A DNA stretch of 64,000 nucleotides from Heliocidaris tuberculata (Eukaryota > Echinodermata > Echinoidea > Camarodonta > Echinometridae), in NCBI GenBank assembly GCA_025618425.1, contig CM046847.1, positions 5,714,441-5,778,440 of the forward strand, written 5' to 3'. The notes under the pieces were generated by a model, which made no database searches, was not told where the DNA came from, and saw only the letters and a list, made by a program, of their open reading frames with translations. The position numbers and the translations under genes were made by a program. Position 1 is the first letter of the stretch. The number at the start of each line of letters is the position of its first letter. Below, in pieces: positions 59,871 to 64,000 of the stretch.

Positions 59871-61390
59871 AGATAGATTTGTCATTTTCATTCACCAATT
59901 GCTCGACCACAGGAAAGGTAAATGATGGTCAATGTATATCACAATTTTGAGCATAAATCAAACATTCTAAAAATTTGATTATAATTATATGCTACCACAA
60001 AAATTTTCAGAGAAAATTGCACATTTTTGACAAGATATTACCTTATTTCAACATTAAACAATAGTAAACAAATGAGAAACCAAAAAATAATGGACAAAGA
60101 AGAAACTCAAATGTAATTTTCAATAATTCTTATGCATAAAGTTGGGTATAGTAATGTTTGGTATCATAAGAAATGGTAATAAATTTCCTACAAGTTTTGT
60201 ACACAATATTTTGTGAAATAATAGGTTAATGAAGTGCAGGCATATGAAAAGGAAGCATTGATCACATTTTGTTAAAATTTTGAAGAGAGTTAACCCCTTG
60301 GCACAGTAAAAGTTATAACTGGGGAAGAAGTACATTTAAGATATCTTAATTCTTAAAGGTGGCAAGACAAATTATTTATCTAATGCAAAGTGGGATATTG
60401 TCGTTGATGCATTTTTTTGTGAGGCCAACACTTGTTCTTCAGATCCAATGCTAAACATATTACCTCGCGCGCGATTCTGGACAGTTTCATGCTTCCTTAT
60501 AGTTTCGCAGACAAAATGTTATTATAAACGAATTATGATATAACCAACGGCAAGCAACAAAATATTTTGGACATTGATAATTTGCAAAATGAATTATTTC
60601 ATTGCGTTGGTCTCTTCCACAATATTCCTCCTCCTTTCTCTATTTTGTATACAGTGTACGTCAATCAATAGGTCATGATAAATGTCGATATTTGTTTTCA
60701 ACCTGCTCTTGATCTTTACACTGATTTGTATCTTGTTTTACATACTGTCGGTCACAATGCCAACCATGGAACTGAAGAGTCGTTTTTGAGAATCTCCTCA
60801 AGCTGCACAAAGTGTCGATTTAAAAAAAAAAAGTATCCTTTCAAAAATTAAAGTACATTTTATTCTTATATTTCATGGAGAGAAAAATACTTTCCAGTTT
60901 ATTAATTTTGATCAACATAAATATGCTGTCTAGTACAGTGGTTTATGTTGTAAGTGGAACGCAGCATATCATGTATTAAGACTTATTTATTTGTACAGTA
61001 ATTAAGAGTCTCATGCGAGTCAAAAGTCTAAACCATTATTTTCAGAATGCATGCCGAGGCGACTATAAGAGAGGGCGCTAACAAACTTTGCAATTTTGTT
61101 CCACATAGACTGAGATGTGAATATCTCATGTGGGTTGTTAAATGAATCACTTGGTAGTGATATCAATTTCCCAATCCTCTCTTTCAGCGTGATTTACATC
61201 TTAATCTCAGTCATGTTTATGAGGTAATTATTCGTAATATTTTTCCTGAAACAAATTTTCAAAGGCGTCTAATGAAAATGAATTGTTTAGAATGACGTAT
61301 TTTTGTTTTGCATACATGTATGATTATTTTGATTTTTGAAAATAAAATTGAAGCTTTTTAAAACAAAGCGTAGTGTATCACCTGTTAATT
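59870..61390. other. Gene-free AT-rich stretch
   Basis: No supported exon or clear mobile element. A CGCGCGCG-like word at about 60465 is isolated. Confidence 0.6.
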
Positions 61391-61957
61391 CGAATCCCCG
61401 CATAAAAAAAGGGGGTCGGGGGGGGGGGGGAGTTTCCGGATGCTGCATGTGACTTTTTAAAAATACTTTTTATTGAATAAAACAAATGAACATGTAAAAC
61501 AAAGACAAAACAACCACAAAAAATACTTTTAATCAAAGTGTCATTATCTTGTGGGGAGCATTAAATAATAGACCATCATAGATCTTAATTCTCTCTTTAA
61601 GAGTGTACTGATTGGTAATACAATCATTCAGTCCGAGATAACCGGGATTTAATTTTGTCGATCAAAATTGACCCAAAATTCTCTTTGACTTAAATGAACT
61701 GACGGAATTTCCAAAAGAATAGCAAATTCTCTTTAGCTGCACCTACAATATGAGTAAAAAACTGGCTAATATAATGATGTTGAATAAAAGAGCCATTATT
61801 TGTAAGTGTGTAAAATGTTTAAATCTTCAGACCGATCTTGCATTCACCAACTGAGGGCGTTTGTCAATTATCAGCAGATTATCAGCAGATTATCAGCAGA
61901 TTATCAGCAGAGCCGGCCGTCTCTATACACGGAGTTTGGCTAACTCGGTTCCAGTAA

Positions 61958-62074
61958 CAGTGGCGGATCCAGGCAGAGGCGCCAAGGCCCCCCTCCCCCT
62001 TTAATTTTTCTGTTTCATGATTTTTACCAAGTAAGGGGGGTACCCCCAACACCCTCCGCTCCCTCGCCGCTGCC

Positions 62075-62105
<31 letters not shown>

Positions 62106-62130
62106 TTTCAAATTCCTCGATCCTCCACTG
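61958..62130. mobile_element. hAT-like MITE, TIR CAGTGGCGGATCCAGG, poly(C)
   Basis: CAGTGGCGGATCCAGG at the left and CTCGATCCTCCACTG at the right match a widespread hAT end motif. The interior has about 30 C from 62075. No clear target duplication. Confidence 0.82.
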
Positions 62131-62356
62131 GGTAACAACATATAGCTCATGTTGCTTTGTTGGGCAAGCATAAACTAAAGAATATGTGCCATATTGTGTC
62201 CAACTGAAACCGGGTTGGCCATATTCTGTGTATGGATGGCCCCACTGAACTCTACAGAGTTCAGGCCCTGATCAGACAGAGGCATAGCCATTTACGTATA
62301 AACATAATATATTCCATATAGAGTGTGACAATATCAGCAACATAAATGTCTCTCAA

Positions 62357-62928
62357 AGGGCAGTCCGAACTTGGTAATAATACTAGTGATTTGTGTGAAA
62401 GCAGAAGAATAAGAAAAACAAAATGGTGAAAGTCTGAAAGAAATCGGACAAGGATTAGGAAGGTTATGGATGTTTGAAAAATGAGATCACTAACTCAATG
62501 CAAATCTCAAGTTGGCAATTTGGTGAGTCGATTGTGATGTACTGGTGGTTAACTCTCCCGTTTGTCGCACACTAAAATAACATTAAATTTGCTGTTTTCT
62601 CCTAAGCACCTATCTCTCGTGGCAGTACTCAAAATATATTGTAGATAGCATATTGTTATAGGTCCTTATATTAGAAAAACATCCGACTGAGTTATACATT
62701 TTTGAAAAAAAATGACATTTTAGTGTGGTGGAGCGAATGGGGGGAGTTGTCCGCCACTACATCACAGTGACATTGCCGATTCGGCCGATTTGAAATTCCA
62801 TATGTATAGTGATTACAACTTTCAATAATTCATAACTTTATTTTGGCTTATCTGATTTCGTTCATATACTTTCACCAATCTGCTTCTCTGATTTTTCCTC
62901 TTTCTGTTAGAACAACTTGGACATCCCT
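62357..62928. mobile_element. TTAA-bounded MITE, family A copy 2
   Basis: AGGGCAGTCCGAACTTGG at the left and CAACTTGGACATCCCT at the right; TTAA at 62929-62932 and a mutated TCAA at 62353-62356. Long shared stretches with 41164-41747 (GATTTGTGTGAAAGCAGAA, CAATCTGCTTCTCTGATTTT). Confidence 0.92.
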
Positions 62929-63114
62929 TTAAAACAATGTCTATAATCATGTTAAAGATAATTAAACCGATTGCTCTAATCATCACTTTGTAGCTGAACA
63001 TTGTTGACAATAATTTATTCGAAGCCATCAAGGAATGTAGTTTCAAGTCTCAGGTAAAAAGGAAACCTAACCTTGATCTCGAGATGACAGTGGAGCACCG
63101 AAAAGGAAACGGGC

Positions 63115-63612
63115 TTCTTCTTCTTCTTCTTCTCCTCCTCCTCCTGCTTTTTCTTCTTCTTCTTCTTCTCCTCCTCCTCCTCCTCCTCCTCCTCCTCCTC
63201 CTCCTCCTCCTCCTCCTCCTCCTCCTCCTCCTCCTCCTCCTCCTCCTCCTCCTCCTCCTCCTCCTCCTCCTCCTCCTCCTCCTCCTCCTCCTCCTCCTCC
63301 TCCTCCTCCTCCTCCTCCTCCTCCTCCTCCTCCTCCTCCTCCTCCTCCTCCTCCTCCTCCTCCTCCTCCTCTTCTTCTTCTTCTTCTTCTTCTTCTTCTT
63401 CTTCTTCTTCTTCTTCTTCTTCTTCTTCTTCTTCTTCTTCTTCTTCTTCTTCTTCTTCTTCTTCTTCTTCTTCTTCTTCTTCTTCTTCTTCTTCTTCTTC
63501 TTCTTCTTCTTCTTCTTCTTCTTCTTCTTCTTCTTCTTCTTCTTCTTCTTCTTCTTCTTCTTCTTCTTCTTCTTCTTCTTCTTCTTCTTCTTCTTCTTCT
63601 TCTTCTTCTTCT
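63115..63612. repeat. ~500-bp TCC/TTC trinucleotide tract
   Basis: A short TTC block, then about 65 uninterrupted TCC units (63171-63371), then about 80 TTC units to 63612. The switch from TCC to TTC is a single sharp boundary. Frames read poly-Glu, poly-Gly/Arg or poly-Leu/Phe and are not genes. Confidence 0.98.
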
Positions 63613-63671
63613 CGGGTTTGGGGTATTAGACACAGTGTACGAGACATTTCCAAAATAATAATCATGCAAGT

Positions 63672-63933
63672 CGGTGGCGGATCCAGGATTTTGTAAAAAG
63701 TGAGGGGGGGGGGGCAAAATCTTTTTATAAATCTGATAAGCAAAAAAAAAAAAAAGGGCATCACATATTTGGGGTCCATTTTTCTCCAAAATTGTCAAAC
63801 AATCAAACAACAACAAAATGTTATCAGGTCTAAAGGGGACACAATTTACAAAAAGGGGGCACAATGTACACTTTGCTTTCAAAAGGCGGGCACTTGCCGG
63901 ATGTGCCTTCCCCCCCCCCTAAATCCGCCAATG
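63672..63933. mobile_element. hAT-like MITE with 8-bp duplication ATGCAAGT
   Basis: CGGTGGCGGATCCAGG at the left and TAAATCCGCCAATG at the right, flanked by ATGCAAGT at 63664-63671 and 63934-63941. It contains G and C homopolymers. Related by its ends to 61958-62130. Confidence 0.9.
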
Positions 63934-64000
63934 ATGCAAGTTGTACCTATATAGCTTCTTTACGGAATTTGTAAACATTGCCTCGCTTATCACCATTTAT

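Noticed and set aside
63015..63882. Long poly-Glu, poly-Gly/Arg and poly-Leu/Phe frames
   Set aside because: Translations of a trinucleotide microsatellite in several frames on both strands; not genes.

Overview
This is a eukaryotic, intron-rich, AT-leaning window. It has GT/AG-spliced exons a few dozen to 200 bases long separated by introns of 5-10 kb, many short inverted-repeat transposons (MITEs), tRNA-derived SINE heads, simple repeats and a ubiquitous self-complementary TACATG/ACATGT microsatellite. Together with the one recognisable gene this suggests a marine invertebrate deuterostome, most likely an echinoderm. The organism is inferred, not proven. There is nothing bacterial, no operon, no CRISPR array and no rRNA.

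The one gene I recognise is on the minus strand: an ortholog of the Polycomb RING-finger proteins PCGF3/PCGF5, closest by eye to PCGF3. Six coding exons can be placed with GT/AG boundaries and matching phases: 32566-32671, 22656-22752, 14560-14615, 9049-9114, 1854-2053 and 1533-1613. They encode a complete C3HC4 RING finger, an acidic linker and nearly all of the C-terminal RAWUL domain, about 202 residues plus an unplaced start Met. The ATG exon is not placed. The terminal exon, about 15-20 residues, should lie left of position 1, beyond a 1.4-kb polypyrimidine minisatellite.

Layout. Positions 1-1440: 11-bp-period minisatellite. 1533-32671: the PCGF gene, with introns full of MITEs, SINEs, tandem duplications and a 2.65-kb terminal-inverted-repeat element (10409-13059). 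34192-34536: a possible terminal exon of another minus-strand gene of unknown identity. 36-57 kb: almost entirely mobile-element material, including nested hAT-like elements with clear target duplications, a 3.3-kb hAT-like element carrying an ~800-bp palindrome, TTAA-bounded MITEs and a MITE inside a SINE. 56.6-58.4 kb: a possible promoter region, with a YY1-type AAAATGGCGGC start on the plus strand and a moderately CpG-rich stretch. 58.4-64 kb: trinucleotide repeats, a SINE, hAT-like and TTAA MITEs, and a 500-bp TCC/TTC tract.

Biologically, the PCGF protein would pair with RING1/RNF2 in a variant PRC1 complex that ubiquitinates histone H2A. The rest of the window mainly records transposon history. 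Notable points are a decayed tandem copy of PCGF exon 4 split by a TTAA MITE, repeated use of TTAA targets (including two elements meeting at one TTAA), and long G/C homopolymers sitting inside hAT-like elements. I found no convincing new multi-gene system.
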